Part shown: positions 8,054 through 19,581 of the stretch, piece after piece
Position numbering within the stretch: the first letter of the stretch is position 1
Layout: the number at the start of each line of letters is the position of its first letter
Source of the DNA: Streptomyces sp. NBC_00249
GTDB lineage: Bacteria; Actinomycetota; Actinomycetes; Streptomycetales; Streptomycetaceae
Assembly: GCF_026342355.1 (NCBI RefSeq)
Contig: NZ_JAPEMV010000002.1
Span: 744,001 to 808,000 of the forward strand
Direction of reading: 5' to 3'
Length of the DNA stretch: 64,000 nucleotides
Notes under the pieces: model-generated
Databases searched by the model: none
Seen by the model: the letters and a program-made list of their open reading frames with translations, nothing else
Told to the model about the DNA's origin: nothing
Program-made: the position numbers and the translations under genes

Positions 8054-9049
8054 TTACTTCTCGGCGACCAGTTCGGCGGCTTCCGCACGCAGGTCCCGGC
8101 GCAGTTCCTTGGGCAGCGAGAAGACGATCGACTCCTCGGCCGTCTTGACGATCTCCACGTCCGCGTAGCCGCGCGCCGCCAGCCACTCCAGGACCTCTTC
8201 GACCAGTACCTCCGGCACCGAGGCGCCCGAGGTCAGGCCGACCGTGCCGACGCCCTCCAGCCAGGCCTCGTCGATCTCGCTGGCGAAGTCCACCAGGTAC
8301 GCGGCGCGGGCGCCGGCGTCGAGGGCGACCTCGACGAGCCGGATGGAGTTCGAGGAGTTCTTCGACCCGACGACGATGACCAGGTCGGAGTCGGCGCCCA
8401 TGACCTTGACGGCGGCCTGGCGGTTCGAGGTGGCGTAGCAGATGTCGTCGCTCGGCGGGGAGACCAGGAGCGGGAACTTGGTCTTCAGGGCGTCGACGGT
8501 CTCCATCGTCTCGTCGACCGAGAGCGTGGTCTGGGAGAGCCAGACGACCTTCGACTCGTCACGGACGGTGACCTTCTCGACGTCGTGGGGGCCGTCCACG
8601 ATCGTGATGTGGTCGGGGGCCTCGCCGGAGGTGCCGATGACCTCCTCGTGGCCCTCGTGGCCGATGAGGAGGATGTCGAAGTCCTCGTTCGCGTAGCGGA
8701 TGGCTTCCTTGTGCACCTTGGTGACCAGCGGGCAGGTCGCGTCGATCGTCGCGAGCTTGCCGCGCGCCGCCTCCTCGTGCACCACGGGCGCCACGCCGTG
8801 CGCGGAGAACATCACGATGGAGCCCTCGGGAACCTCCTCCGTCCGCTCGACGAAGATGGCGCCCTTCCGCTCCAGCGTCTGGACGACGTACTTGTTGTGC
8901 ACGATCTCGTGCCGGACGTAGACCGGCGCACCGTACTGCTCAAGGGCCTTCTCGACGGCGATCACGGCTCGGTCCACGCCCGCGCAGTAGCCGCGGGGGG
9001 CGGCGAGCAGGACGCGACGGGATGCGGAAGCGGGGGCGGGAGCAGTCAT
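8054..9049 (-). CDS. ispH: 4-hydroxy-3-methylbut-2-enyl diphosphate reductase IspH
   Basis: 331 residues. IspH makes IPP and DMAPP in the last step of the MEP isoprenoid pathway using a [4Fe-4S] cluster. The three cluster cysteines are in [23 protein letters not shown] and [11 protein letters not shown]; substrate contacts include [13 protein letters not shown] and the SSNS motif. The ATG at 9049 has GGAG five bases upstream; the longer open frame upstream (to 9151) overlaps the promoter of the permease gene. It acts in the same pathway that feeds the undecaprenyl synthase at 42162. Confidence 0.96.
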   Translation of the reverse strand: MTAPAPASASRRVLLAAPRGYCAGVDRAVIAVEKALEQYGAPVYVRHEIVHNKYVVQTLERKGAIFVERTEEVPEGSIVMFSAHGVAPVVHEEAARGKLATIDATCPLVTKVHKEAIRYANEDFDILLIGHEGHEEVIGTSGEAPDHITIVDGPHDVEKVTVRDESKVVWLSQTTLSVDETMETVDALKTKFPLLVSPPSDDICYATSNRQAAVKVMGADSDLVIVVGSKNSSNSIRLVEVALDAGARAAYLVDFASEIDEAWLEGVGTVGLTSGASVPEVLVEEVLEWLAARGYADVEIVKTAEESIVFSLPKELRRDLRAEAAELVAEK

Positions 9050-9144
9050 ACGCTCCATCGTACGGGGGTCTCCAGCAGGCCGGACGTCCCCCGTACGACA
9101 CACACTTGGTCGAACGTCCATCCTGGCGATCCCCCGGAGGAACG

Positions 9145-10530
9145 ATGGCATCCGCTACGGATTCCAGTACGGCGCCCTCCTCGGCGCTGCGGCGGAGTCT
9201 TGGCTTCCGGGACCTGGTCGTCTACGGCCTGCTCTTCATCGCCCCCATGGCCCCGGTCGGGGTCTTCGGCACCCTCGACGCGAAGTCGCACGGGGCCGTG
9301 GCCCTCGTCTACCTCGTCGCGACCGTGGCGATGGCCTTCACGGCCTTCTCCTACGCCCAGATGGTGCGGGTGGCCCCGCAGGCCGGATCGGTCTTCACCT
9401 ACGCCCGCAAGGGGCTCGGCGAGGGGCCGGGCCTGATCGCCGGGTGGATGGCGATGCTGGACTACCTGCTGATCCCGGCGGTGGCGTACCTGTTCTCGGG
9501 GATCGCGATGCACGCACTGGTGCCGTCGGTCTCCCGGTGGGTGTGGACGGCGCTGGCGGTGGTGATCACCACCGCGCTGAACCTGTGGGGCGTACGGGCG
9601 GCGGCGCGGGTGGGCTTCGCGGTGCTGGCCCTGGAGATCGTGGTGCTGCTGGTGTTCCTGGTGTCGGCGGTGACCGTGCTGGTCCAGGACGGGGCCCGGC
9701 GCGGCTGGCTCTCGCCGCTGACCGGCGACGGCTCGCTGGGGTTCAGCCTGGCGGCGGTGCTGGGCGCGGTGTCGGTGGCGGTCCTGTCCTACCTGGGCTT
9801 CGACGCCATCGCCTCCTTCGCGGAGGAGGTCACCGGGGGCTCGGCGCGGGTGGCCCGGGCGGTGCTGTTCTGCCTGGCGCTGACCGGGGTGCTGTTCCTC
9901 GCGCAGACCTACCTGGCGGCGCTGCTGACGCCGGTGTCCTCGGCGGAGCTGGCGGCCGACCCGGCGGCGCAGGGCCCGGCCTTCTACGACTCCGTCGAGG
10001 CGTCGGTCGGGGTCTGGCTGCACGACCTGGTGGCCGTCAGCAAGGCCATCGGGGCGGCCTTCGCGGCGCTGGCCGGGCAGGCGGCGGCCGGGCGGCTGCT
10101 GTTCGCGATGGGCCGGGAGCGGCGGCTGCCGCGCGCCCTGTCCCGCACCTGGGACGGCACTCCGCGCGCGGCCCTGCTGGTGGCGGCCACGGTGACGCTG
10201 GTGGCGGCGGTGTGGGCGGCCCGCCGCGACGACGGGCTCGACCACCTGGTCTCCGTCGTGGACGTCGGGGCGCTGGTGGCCTTCACCCTGCTGCACGCCT
10301 CGGTGGTCGGCTGGTTCGTGGTGAAGCGGCAGGGGGGCGAGCCGGTGTGGTGGAAGCACCTGGTGGTGCCGGTACTGGGCGCGGCAGTGACGGTCGCGGT
10401 GATCGTCGAGGCCTCCCCGGCGGCGCAGATCGTGGGGGCGGTGTGGCTGCTGGTGGGCCTGGGGGTGCTGTTCGCCCAGCGCGGCCGGCCGGCCCCGGCG
10501 GACGAGGGCTCCGGCGGACCCCCTCCCTGA
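9145..10530 (+). CDS. APC-family amino acid permease
   Basis: 461 residues from ATG 9145 with a strong ribosome site (cggagga) 5 bp upstream. It has about 12 hydrophobic segments in the APC order. TM1 contains [15 protein letters not shown] with the unwound Gly region; TM2 holds [26 protein letters not shown], the family hallmark for the first gating loop; later segments include [13 protein letters not shown]. The likely role is import of an amino acid or amine by proton or cation coupling. Substrate cannot be read. It is divergent from ispH. Confidence 0.88.
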   Translation: MASATDSSTAPSSALRRSLGFRDLVVYGLLFIAPMAPVGVFGTLDAKSHGAVALVYLVATVAMAFTAFSYAQMVRVAPQAGSVFTYARKGLGEGPGLIAGWMAMLDYLLIPAVAYLFSGIAMHALVPSVSRWVWTALAVVITTALNLWGVRAAARVGFAVLALEIVVLLVFLVSAVTVLVQDGARRGWLSPLTGDGSLGFSLAAVLGAVSVAVLSYLGFDAIASFAEEVTGGSARVARAVLFCLALTGVLFLAQTYLAALLTPVSSAELAADPAAQGPAFYDSVEASVGVWLHDLVAVSKAIGAAFAALAGQAAAGRLLFAMGRERRLPRALSRTWDGTPRAALLVAATVTLVAAVWAARRDDGLDHLVSVVDVGALVAFTLLHASVVGWFVVKRQGGEPVWWKHLVVPVLGAAVTVAVIVEASPAAQIVGAVWLLVGLGVLFAQRGRPAPADEGSGGPPP

Positions 10531-10577
10531 GGCCCCGTCCCTGAGACGCTGTCAGCCGCGCCGGTTAGCCTGCGTGC

Positions 10578-11816
10578 ATGGCTCTCAACACGTCGGCGGA
10601 CGCGCCGCTCCCGGTCGGTCAGGTCTCCCGGCTGATCGGCGGCTGGATCGACCGGCTCGGCCAGGTGTGGGTGGAGGGGCAGATCACGCAGCTGTCCCGG
10701 CGGCCGGGCGCCGGTGTGGTCTTCCTGACCCTGCGCGACCCCTCGCACGACATCTCCGTCAGCGTCACCTGCTTCCGCCAGGTCTTCGAGGAGGTCGCGG
10801 ACGTGGTCACGGAGGGCGCGCGGGTCGTCGTACTGGCCAAGCCGGAGTGGTACGCCCCGCGCGGCCAGCTGTCCCTGCGGGTGACGGAGATCCGCCCGGT
10901 CGGCATCGGCGAGCTGCTGGCCCGCCTGGAGCGGCTGAAGCGGTCGCTGGCCGCCGAGGGCCTCTTCGCCCTGGACCGCAAGAAGCCGCTGCCGTTCCTG
11001 CCCCAGCTGATCGGGCTGGTCGTCGGACGGGCCTCGGCGGCCGAGCGGGACGTACTGGAGAACGCCCGGCGGCGCTGGCCGGCGGTCCGCTTCGAGGTGC
11101 GCAACGTGGCCGTGCAGGGGGTGCACGCGGTGCCGCAGGTGGTGCAGGCCGTCAAGGAGCTGGACGCCCGCCCCGATGTGGACGTGATCATCGTGGCCCG
11201 GGGCGGCGGCAGCGTGGAGGACCTGCTGCCCTTCTCCGACGAGGAGGTCGTACGGGCGGTCGCGGCCGCCCGGACCCCGGTGGTCTCGGCGATCGGGCAC
11301 GAACCGGATTCCCCGCTGCTGGACCTGGTGGCCGACCTGCGGGCCTCCACCCCGACGGACGCGGCGAAGAAGGTGGTCCCGGACGTCGGGGAGGAGCTGG
11401 AGCGGGTGCGCCAGCTCCAGGGCCGGGGGCTGCGCGCCCTGCGCGGGCTGCTCGACCGGGAGGAGCGGGGCCTCGCGCACGCGCTCGCCCGGCCCGTGTT
11501 CGTCCACCCGCAGCGGATGGTGGAGACCCGGGAGGCCGAGGTGGAGGCGCTGCTGGCGCGCAGCCGGCGCACGCTGGGGCACCTGCTGGACCGGGCCGAC
11601 TCGGAGCTGGAGCACACCCGCGCCCGGGTGGTGGCGCTGTCCCCGGCGGCCACCCTGGAGCGCGGGTACGCGGTGCTCCAGCGGGCCGACGGGCACGTGG
11701 TGCGGGCGCCGGAGGAGGTCACGGCGGGCGAGGTGCTGCGCGCCCGGGTGGCGGCGGGCGAGTTCACGGTCACCGTCACGGAGCCGGAGCCGGAGCCGGA
11801 GCCGCAGGCCGGCTGA
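10578..11816 (+). CDS. xseA: Exodeoxyribonuclease VII large subunit
   Basis: 412 residues. An N-terminal OB fold (residues about 10-105, [15 protein letters not shown] and [10 protein letters not shown]) binds single-stranded DNA. The catalytic domain has [21 protein letters not shown] and [27 protein letters not shown], the signature of XseA. The coiled-coil region and the [11 protein letters not shown]-terminal segment follow. It degrades single-stranded DNA from both ends in repair and recombination. xseB lies 61 bp downstream. The last residues are a Glu-Pro repeat from near-identical codons. Confidence 0.97.
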   Translation: MALNTSADAPLPVGQVSRLIGGWIDRLGQVWVEGQITQLSRRPGAGVVFLTLRDPSHDISVSVTCFRQVFEEVADVVTEGARVVVLAKPEWYAPRGQLSLRVTEIRPVGIGELLARLERLKRSLAAEGLFALDRKKPLPFLPQLIGLVVGRASAAERDVLENARRRWPAVRFEVRNVAVQGVHAVPQVVQAVKELDARPDVDVIIVARGGGSVEDLLPFSDEEVVRAVAAARTPVVSAIGHEPDSPLLDLVADLRASTPTDAAKKVVPDVGEELERVRQLQGRGLRALRGLLDREERGLAHALARPVFVHPQRMVETREAEVEALLARSRRTLGHLLDRADSELEHTRARVVALSPAATLERGYAVLQRADGHVVRAPEEVTAGEVLRARVAAGEFTVTVTEPEPEPEPQAG

Positions 11817-11877
11817 ACCCGACACACTCCCGCAATGAACAAGATCCACTACACCGATACGATGCGAGGGACCGGGA

Positions 11878-12117
11878 ATGGCTGAAACCGATACGGCGCT
11901 GGGGTACGAGCAGGCACGCGACGAGCTCGTCGAGGTGGTCCGCAAGCTGGAGGCCGGCGGCACCTCCCTGGAGGAGTCGCTCGCGCTCTGGGAGCGCGGC
12001 GAGGAGCTCGCGGCGGTGTGTCGTCGCTGGCTGGAGGGTGCCCGAGCCCGGCTGGACTCGGCGCTGGCCGCCCGGGAGGCCGCGGACGGGGCGGACGGGG
12101 GCGGCCGCCCGGAGTGA
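11878..12117 (+). CDS. xseB: Exodeoxyribonuclease VII small subunit
   Basis: 79 residues, normal for XseB. It contains the family core [32 protein letters not shown] in two helices, which bind the XseA coiled coil in multiple copies. The ATG at 11878 is preceded by gaggg. An Ala/Gly/Asp-rich tail follows the conserved part. Confidence 0.95.
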   Translation: MAETDTALGYEQARDELVEVVRKLEAGGTSLEESLALWERGEELAAVCRRWLEGARARLDSALAAREAADGADGGGRPE

Positions 12118-12141
12118 TCCGAGTCACCACCCCCACCATTT

Positions 12142-12174
12142 TAGTTGAAATTTCATCTACTTCCGCCGTAGAGT
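12142..12174 (+). promoter_or_regulatory. Promoter with MarR-like dyad before the nitroreductase gene
   Basis: An 18-bp near-perfect palindrome at 12142-12159, built around TTGAAATTTCA with one mismatched pair, overlaps a TTGAAA -35 box (12145-12150). It is followed after 18 bp by TAGAGT (12169-12174) as -10. The block is strikingly AT-rich for this genome. The symmetry and length are typical of MarR-type repressor sites; no MarR gene is in the window. Confidence 0.65.
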
Positions 12175-12217
12175 TCGAGACATCGCGCTTCACCTCCGTA
12201 CAGAAGAAGGCTTTCCG

Positions 12218-12808
12218 ATGTCTCTCGTTCTCGACGCCGCTGCTCAGGACCTGCTCTTCCGCGAGGCCCGCACCGCCAACTCGTTCTCCGACGAGCCGGT
12301 GACCGAGGAGCAGGTCCAGGCGATCTACGACCTGGTGAAGTACGGCCCCACCGCCTTCAACCAGACCCCGCTGCGCATCACCCTGGTCCGCTCCCCCGAG
12401 GCCCGCGAGCGCCTCGTGAAGCACATGGCCGAGGGCAACCAGGCCAAGACCGCCGCCGCCCCGCTGGTCGCGATCCTCTCCGCGGACAACGAGTTCCACG
12501 AGGAGCTCCCCCAGCTGCTGCCGCACTTCCCGCAGGCCAAGGACGCCTTCTTCTCCGAGCGCCCGGTCCGCGAGCAGTCCGCCCTGGTCAACGCCTCCCT
12601 CCAGGCCGCGTACTTCATCGTCGGCGTCCGCGCCGCCGGCCTGGCCGCGGGCCCGATGACCGGTCTGGACTTCGCCGGCCTCCAGAAGGAGTTCCTGGAC
12701 GGCGACCACACCCCGCTGATGGTGATCAACATCGGCAAGCCGGGCGAGAACGCCTGGTTCCCGCGCTCCCCGCGCCTGGACTTCGACCAGGTCGTCACCA
12801 CGGTCTGA
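12218..12808 (+). CDS. Malonic-semialdehyde-reductase-like nitroreductase (RutE/HadB type)
   Basis: 196 residues of the FMN-dependent nitroreductase fold, closest to the RutE/HadB branch. Motifs include REARTANSFSDEPV (FMN phosphate-binding Arg), KYGPTAFNQTPLRI (re-face loop) and NASLQAAYFIVGVRAAGLAAGPMTGLD near the FMN. It reduces small aldehydes, quinones or nitro compounds with NAD(P)H; the true substrate is unknown. A ribosome site (agaagg) precedes the ATG. It is monocistronic: its own promoter/operator lies upstream and a hairpin at 12823 downstream. Confidence 0.88.
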   Translation: MSLVLDAAAQDLLFREARTANSFSDEPVTEEQVQAIYDLVKYGPTAFNQTPLRITLVRSPEARERLVKHMAEGNQAKTAAAPLVAILSADNEFHEELPQLLPHFPQAKDAFFSERPVREQSALVNASLQAAYFIVGVRAAGLAAGPMTGLDFAGLQKEFLDGDHTPLMVINIGKPGENAWFPRSPRLDFDQVVTTV

Positions 12809-12822
12809 GCCCCGCGCACACA

Positions 12823-12868
12823 CGAAGAGGCCGCCCGCCCCGGAACCCCGGGGAGGGCGGCCTCTTCG
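12823..12868. terminator. Bidirectional hairpin between convergent genes
   Basis: 14-bp perfect arms at 12823-12836 and 12855-12868 (cgaagaggccgccc and its complement) with an 18-nt G/C-rich loop. It separates the nitroreductase gene (plus) from the DUF4245 gene (minus). Confidence 0.78.
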
Positions 12869-12894
12869 CGTACGCATGTGCGGACAGTCGGGAC

Positions 12895-13431
12895 CTACGG
12901 GGTCTGCGGCCCCTGCTTGAACTCCAGCGCCGCGGCCATCACGCCGAGCTGCTCGAAGGAGGCCGTCCCGGTCACCACCGTGACGTAGCCCTGCTCCCGG
13001 CGCACCAGCGCGTCGTACTTCTCGCCGTCCCAGCGCTCCCACACCTGGTCGCCGACCCGCTGGGTCTGCCCGTCGGCGTGCGCCTTCTGGGTGACCCTGG
13101 TGAGGTACTTGTCGGAGGTGTCGGTGGACTGCTCCACCGACACGTACTGCTTGTCCGGGTCCTGGAAGCCCAGGTGCCAGGCGCTCGCGTTCTTGCGCTC
13201 GTAGGTCACCGAGGTCGCCCGCCACTGCTCGGGGAGCCCCACGGGGGCCGCCACCGGGTACGGCGCCGCGCGCCGGGCCGTGAGGGCCTCCACGCGGTAG
13301 TCGACCGTACGGGTCGGGTCGGCGTCCTCGTCATGGGGGACGAAGAGGTAGATCCCCGCCACCACGACGCCGATCACCGCCAGCGACCGGACCATGTCCC
13401 AGACCGTCTGCTTGCCCTTCATACCTGCCAC
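12895..13431 (-). CDS. DUF4245-family membrane-anchored protein
   Basis: 178 residues if read from GTG 13431; alternatives are ATG 13440 and ATG 13422. A short cytoplasmic basic N-terminus ([14 protein letters not shown]) is followed by one transmembrane helix ([15 protein letters not shown]) and an extracytoplasmic domain with the DUF4245 features: [31 protein letters not shown] and [16 protein letters not shown]. Function unknown, but the family is conserved beside glpX in streptomycetes, and the order here fits. Confidence 0.82.
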   Translation of the reverse strand: MAGMKGKQTVWDMVRSLAVIGVVVAGIYLFVPHDEDADPTRTVDYRVEALTARRAAPYPVAAPVGLPEQWRATSVTYERKNASAWHLGFQDPDKQYVSVEQSTDTSDKYLTRVTQKAHADGQTQRVGDQVWERWDGEKYDALVRREQGYVTVVTGTASFEQLGVMAAALEFKQGPQTP

Positions 13432-13660
13432 GCCACCCATCGTCCCGCATCACCGGCGGGCGATCACCGCCGGGGGGTGGGCGTGGCGGCCGTGTCGTGG
13501 ACGCCGTACGGGCTCCGGGAGCCGCAAGATGTCCGCTCAGGCCAATCGCCTGACCGATATTCCGCTCATACGTGACCCGCTCTGCTCAATATGTCGACGT
13601 ACCGATAGAGTTCCAGCACCCTCACATCCCGGCCGTCGTCGTACAGAAAGGTGCGCTCCG

Positions 13661-14692
13661 ATGACCGAGCACAACCTGCCGCCCCAGCTCGAAGTCTCTC
13701 CCGAAGCCCCCGACCGCAACCTCGCCCTGGAACTCGTCCGGGTCACCGAGGCCGCCGCACTCGCCGCGGGCCGGTGGGTCGGCCGTGGTGACAAGCTCGG
13801 CGCGGACGGCGCCGCGGTCAACGCCATGCGCACCCTGATCTCCACCGTCTCGATGAACGGCGTCGTCGTCATCGGCGAGGGCGAGAAGGACGAAGCCCCG
13901 ATGCTCTTCAACGGCGAGCGGGTCGGCGACGGCACCGGCGCCGAGGTCGACATCGCCGTCGACCCGATCGACGGCACCACCCTGAACGCCAAGGGCATGC
14001 CCAACGCCATCGCGGTGCTGGCCGCCGCCGACCGCGGGACCATGTTCGACCCGTCCGCCGTGTTCTACATGGAGAAGCTGGTCACCGGCCCCGAGGCCGC
14101 CGACTTCGTCGACATCAACGCGCCGGTCTCGGTGAACATCCGCCGCGTCGCCAAGGCCAAGAGCATGGCCGTCGAGGACGTCACCGTCGTCATCCTGGAC
14201 CGCCCCCGTCACGAGGGCATCGTCAAGGAGATCCGCGAGACGGGCGCCCGCATCAAGTTCATCTCGGACGGCGACGTCGCGGGCTCGGTCATGGCGGTGC
14301 GCGAGGGCACCGGCGTCGACCTGCTCCTGGGCATCGGCGGCACGCCCGAGGGCATCATCTCGGCCTGCGCCATAAAGTGCCTCGGCGGCACGATCCAGGG
14401 CAAGCTGTGGCCGAAGGACGACGCCGAGCGCCAGCGCGCGCTGGACGCCGGCCACGACCTGGACCGCGTCCTGAGCACGAACGACCTGGTGTCCGGCGAG
14501 AACGTCTTCTTCGTCGCCACCGGCATCACGGACGGCGAGCTGCTGCGCGGCGTCCACTACCGCGCCGAGACCGCGACCACGTCCTCGCTGGTCATGCGGT
14601 CGAAGTCGGGCACCATCCGGCAGATCGACTCCACGCACCGCCTGTCGAAGCTGCGCGCGTACAGCGCGATCGACTTCGACCGCGCCCAGTAG
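13661..14692 (+). CDS. glpX: Fructose-1,6-bisphosphatase class II
   Basis: 343 residues from ATG 13661; the open frame extends upstream but without coding character. GlpX hydrolyses fructose 1,6-bisphosphate for gluconeogenesis and is often the only FBPase in actinomycetes. Visible motifs are [15 protein letters not shown] and [16 protein letters not shown] (metal-binding Asp/Glu cluster of the lithium-sensitive phosphatase fold), [13 protein letters not shown], and [20 protein letters not shown]. It reads divergently from the DUF4245 gene. Confidence 0.97.
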   Translation: MTEHNLPPQLEVSPEAPDRNLALELVRVTEAAALAAGRWVGRGDKLGADGAAVNAMRTLISTVSMNGVVVIGEGEKDEAPMLFNGERVGDGTGAEVDIAVDPIDGTTLNAKGMPNAIAVLAAADRGTMFDPSAVFYMEKLVTGPEAADFVDINAPVSVNIRRVAKAKSMAVEDVTVVILDRPRHEGIVKEIRETGARIKFISDGDVAGSVMAVREGTGVDLLLGIGGTPEGIISACAIKCLGGTIQGKLWPKDDAERQRALDAGHDLDRVLSTNDLVSGENVFFVATGITDGELLRGVHYRAETATTSSLVMRSKSGTIRQIDSTHRLSKLRAYSAIDFDRAQ

Positions 14693-14808
14693 GAGCGGGG
14701 CAGCACCGGGCGGGCCGGAGACGGCACGGCCGGGTACGACGAGAGGGGCGGCCCCGTGCGGGGGACCGCCCCTCCGGCGCGTCCGCGGGCGCTGCCCGGG
14801 CGGGCCGC

Positions 14809-15210
14809 TCAGCCCGCCGCTGCGATCGGGCCGGGCGCACCCGCGCCGGGAAGCAGTTCGGCGGCCCTGCGCCGCCTGCGGCCCAGGACCACGCGCCGCT
14901 CGGCGGCGGTGAGGCCGCCCCAGACCCCGTAGGGCTCGGGCTGGAGCAGGGCGTGCTCCCGGCAGGCGACCATCACCGGGCAGCGCGCGCAGACCCGCTT
15001 GGCGGCCTCCTCGCGGGCGAGCCGGGCCGCGGTGGGCTCCTTGGACGGTGCGAAGAAGAGCCCCGCCTCGTCCCTGCGGCACACCGCCTCGGCATGCCAT
15101 GGGCCGTCCTCTTCCCTGGCCGGCGTCCGCGGCTTGGGCACGGCGGCCGGGCGCGTCTGAAGGGTCTGGACGGCGGCTGCCTGCAGGGACTGATGCGGCG
15201 GATGCGGCAC
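14809..15210 (-). CDS. WhiB-family Fe-S transcription factor
   Basis: 133 residues from GTG 15210, supported by an AGGAG site 8 bp upstream. WhiB-like features in order: first cluster cysteine in EAVCRRDEAGLFFAP, then the VCARCPVMVACREHAL triad, then the GVWGGLTAAERR turn and the basic VVLGRRRRRAAE tail that contacts DNA. The four cysteines would ligate a [4Fe-4S] cluster. The position beside glpX and fumarase matches a conserved streptomycete Wbl paralogue (possibly WblI, from memory). The N-terminal 35 residues are a low-complexity extension. Confidence 0.93.
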   Translation of the reverse strand: MPHPPHQSLQAAAVQTLQTRPAAVPKPRTPAREEDGPWHAEAVCRRDEAGLFFAPSKEPTAARLAREEAAKRVCARCPVMVACREHALLQPEPYGVWGGLTAAERRVVLGRRRRRAAELLPGAGAPGPIAAAG

Positions 15211-15382
15211 GGTCTACTCCTGACGACGGATACGCGAGCGAGACACGATGCACCGGTCTCTACCCGCTGTACGTGCCCCTATGCACCGTGTGCCGCCGGT
15301 GGCGGGAGGTTCGACCGAAATCCGACGTACGCACGAGGCGGACGTGCACCCCGTCCGGTGACGGCCCGCGCACCGCCCGCGC

Positions 15383-16066
15383 TCAGCCCTCCAGCCGCTT
15401 GCGGAGCTTGAGCGCCAGGTCGACCAGACGGGCCCCGAGCTTGGGCCGGGCCTCGATGTTGCCGAGCAGGGCGAAGCCGCGGACGATCACGACGGGCGCC
15501 TGCGGGTCGGTCGCGCCGCCCTCGCCGCGCACCTCGAAGTTGCCGAGGACGCCGCTGCCGTAGCCGCGCAGGGTGACGTTCTCGGGTACGAGCACCTCGA
15601 CGTTGCCCAGGACGCAGGTCACGTTGATCTCGGTGACCTGCTGCTCGAAGACGGCCTCGGTGAGGTCGATGGTGATGTCGCCCATGACCGACACCGCGCG
15701 GGTCCGCGGCCCCGGGCGCCAGCGGCCCCTGCGGGCGGAGCTGCTGCACACGGCGACGACGGTCTCCTCGGGGCCCGCGGAGGCCCCCACGGGGGCCTGG
15801 GCCGCCGGGGAGGGGGCGGGGGCGCCGGGGGCGGCCGGGAGGTCGCGCACGAGCGTGTCGAGCTCCCCGACCGTCTTGAGGGCGTAGAGGGAGTCCAGCC
15901 GCTCGGAGTGCTCCTCGGCGGTGAGCCGGCCCTCGGCGAGGGCGTCGGAGAGGATCTGCGCGATCCGGTCCCGGTCGGCGTCGGAGGCGCGCAGCTCGGC
16001 GGGTGCGGGGGCGGCGGCTGCCGCGGGGGCTGCGGGGTGCTTTTCCAGGTCCACGGGAGCCAGCAT
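15383..16066 (-). CDS. DUF1707 / LiaF-C-like protein
   Basis: 227 residues. An alanine-rich start is followed by a DUF1707 domain (residues about 27-80: LRASDADRDRIAQILSDALAEGRL, EEHSERLDSLYALKTVGEL). An Ala/Pro linker follows, and then a beta-rich C-terminal domain of the cell-wall-active LiaF-C type (ITIDLTEAVFEQQVTEINV, VLGNVEVLVPENV, GSGVLGNFEVRGEG). The family is linked to envelope stress in Firmicutes, but the actinobacterial role is not established. No transmembrane helix is visible. It is divergent from the class I fumarase. Confidence 0.83.
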   Translation of the reverse strand: MLAPVDLEKHPAAPAAAAAPAPAELRASDADRDRIAQILSDALAEGRLTAEEHSERLDSLYALKTVGELDTLVRDLPAAPGAPAPSPAAQAPVGASAGPEETVVAVCSSSARRGRWRPGPRTRAVSVMGDITIDLTEAVFEQQVTEINVTCVLGNVEVLVPENVTLRGYGSGVLGNFEVRGEGGATDPQAPVVIVRGFALLGNIEARPKLGARLVDLALKLRKRLEG

Positions 16067-16213
16067 AGCGAGACACGATAGATCGCGATACTCCCCCGTA
16101 GGCGGCGAGTGAGCCTTACCTCACAGACAAAGCCCGCGCACGAGGTCCTACGCTGGACAACCGCGCTGCCAAATCGGTCGTCAGCGCTGTCTGCCGAGTG
16201 AGGAATGCCCCCA

Positions 16214-17878
<1,665 letters not shown>

Positions 17879-17892
17879 CCCCGCCCGCTCCC

Positions 17893-17932
17893 CCCGAGGG
17901 GCCCTCTGCCGAACGGCGGAGGGCCCCTCGGG
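17893..17932. terminator. Terminator after class I fumarase
   Basis: 14-bp perfect arms 17893-17906 and 17919-17932 with a 12-nt loop, followed by cgttt. It ends the fumarase transcript. Confidence 0.8.
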
Positions 17933-18023
17933 CGTTTGTGCCGAACGGCAGATGGATCACCGGACGCCCGGCGGCGAGGCTGGAGCCGTACCTGAAACGG
18001 CCCGCCCTCCAAGGGAGTTCACG

Positions 18024-18647
18024 ATGAAGACCCGTACCCGTACCCGCGTCCTCGCCGGTTCCGTCGCCGCCGGCGCCCTGTTCGCCACCCTGATCGGCGC
18101 GGCCCCCGCCCCGGCGGCCCCGGCCGCGCCGGCCAGGCCCGCCGCCGTCCACGGGGGCGCCTCGGTCCTGTACGCCTACTCCCCCCGTGACGACATCCGC
18201 TTCACGGTCGAGGCCGTGGCGGCCCCCTTCACCCGGCCGTTCCCGGGCAAGGAGGGCAAGGACGGGTCCCCGACGGACGCCCGGGGCAAGGTGACCGTCT
18301 ACCACTACTCGCCCGAGTACCAGGTGACGGGCACCTCGGAGGCCGAGGTGGACTGCCTGGTCACCGGCGGCAGGACCGCCACGGTGACGGCCGTGGTCAC
18401 CAAGTCGACGGTGGGCGACGTGGGCAGGCGGATCGGGATCAGCGTCCAGGACGGCGTCCGCGGCGAGCCGGACCGGCTGGGCTTCTCCTGGGGCGTCGCC
18501 AACATCGACCCGCCGAACCTGGACCCCGACGGCAGCGTCGCCAAGCCGTCCGCGGGCACCTGCATGGCCCCGGCCCCCTTCACGGAGGTCACGAAGGGCG
18601 GCTTCAAGGTCGTCCCGGCCCCGCTGCCCCCGCTCCCGAAGGCGTAG
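18024..18647 (+). CDS. Secreted repetin-like protein
   Basis: 207 residues from ATG 18024 with aagggag upstream. A Sec signal peptide is evident: MKTRTRTRVLAG, hydrophobic ATLIGA stretch, then Ala/Pro-rich APAPAAPAAPA with probable cleavage near residue 30-40. The mature part has DIRFTVEAVAAPF, GKVTVYHYSPEYQ, VDCLVTGGRTATVTAVV, RIGISVQDG and LGFSWGVANIDP. It resembles secreted proteins annotated as repetin in Streptomyces. Two cysteines may form a disulfide. Function unknown. Confidence 0.7.
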   Translation: MKTRTRTRVLAGSVAAGALFATLIGAAPAPAAPAAPARPAAVHGGASVLYAYSPRDDIRFTVEAVAAPFTRPFPGKEGKDGSPTDARGKVTVYHYSPEYQVTGTSEAEVDCLVTGGRTATVTAVVTKSTVGDVGRRIGISVQDGVRGEPDRLGFSWGVANIDPPNLDPDGSVAKPSAGTCMAPAPFTEVTKGGFKVVPAPLPPLPKA

Positions 18648-18729
18648 CCGTAGCCCGGGCGGCTGCCGGTTAACGTCCGGGACACGGGGGCGGGGCCGGT
18701 CGTTCACGCGGGTTTGCGAGGATTTCCGC

Positions 18730-19500
18730 ATGACCTTGACGTCCTCCCTCCGCAGCGCCCCCGAGATCCGGGTGGTCGCGCACCGCGGGGCCTCGTACGA
18801 GCACCCCGAGCACACCATCGAGGCCTACCGGCAGGCCGTCGCCGACGGGGCCGACGCGCTGGAGTGCGACGTGCGCCTCACCGCCGACCACCAGCTGGTC
18901 TGCGTGCACGACCGGCGCGTCGAGCGGACCTCCGACGGGCGCGGGGTGGTCTCCGCCATGACCTACGCGGAGCTGGCCGCACTCGACTTCGGGGCGTGGA
19001 AGGGGGCCGCGCACGGCGGGGCCCGGGTGCTGCTCTTCGAGGAGCTGCTGAAGCTGGCGCTGGGCGCGGGGCGGCCGGTCGGGCTGGCGGTGGAGACCAA
19101 GCACCCGACCCGCGCCGGGGGCCGGCTGGAGGCGGAGCTGGTGCGCACGCTGCGGGAGTACGGGCTGGCCGACGGCGGCTCGGGCCTCGTCGAGGTGATG
19201 AGCTTCTCCCGGACCGCCCTGACCCGGATGCACCGGCTCGCGCCGGGGCTGCCCGCCGTGTACCTGATGGAGCGGCGGCTGCGGCCGGTCCGGCCCCCGT
19301 TCGCGACCCACGCGGGCCCGGGGATCGAGCTCGTACGCCGGGATCCGGCCCTGGTGGGGCGGCTGAAGGCGAAGGGGCTCCGGGTGCGGGTGTGGACCGT
19401 GGACGAGCCCGAGGACGTGGAGCTGTGCGTACGGCTCGGGGTGGACACGATCATCACCAACCGGCCGCGTGACGTGCGCAAGCTGCTGCACGACATGTGA
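18730..19500 (+). CDS. Glycerophosphodiester phosphodiesterase
   Basis: 256 residues of the GDPD TIM barrel. It hydrolyses glycerophosphodiesters to glycerol 3-phosphate and an alcohol. Catalytic features are VVAHRGASYEHPEHTIEAY (HR and the first His), ALECDVRLTADHQLVCVHD (metal-binding E-D and the second catalytic His), VETKHPTR and VWTVDEPEDV near the C-terminus. No signal peptide, so it is cytoplasmic. gaggatttccgc precedes the ATG. Confidence 0.94.
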   Translation: MTLTSSLRSAPEIRVVAHRGASYEHPEHTIEAYRQAVADGADALECDVRLTADHQLVCVHDRRVERTSDGRGVVSAMTYAELAALDFGAWKGAAHGGARVLLFEELLKLALGAGRPVGLAVETKHPTRAGGRLEAELVRTLREYGLADGGSGLVEVMSFSRTALTRMHRLAPGLPAVYLMERRLRPVRPPFATHAGPGIELVRRDPALVGRLKAKGLRVRVWTVDEPEDVELCVRLGVDTIITNRPRDVRKLLHDM

Positions 19501-19524
19501 CACCGCGGGCACCCGCTCATGGAG

Positions 19525-19554
19525 ACACCCGGCCGGGGTGCGCCGGCCGGGTGT
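19525..19554. terminator. Hairpin between convergent GDPD and lipase genes
   Basis: 10-bp perfect arms (19525-19534 and 19545-19554) around a 10-nt loop; a likely bidirectional terminator. Confidence 0.7.
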
Positions 19555-19581
19555 GGGGGGTCGTAGGGGCGGGGGCGGGGG

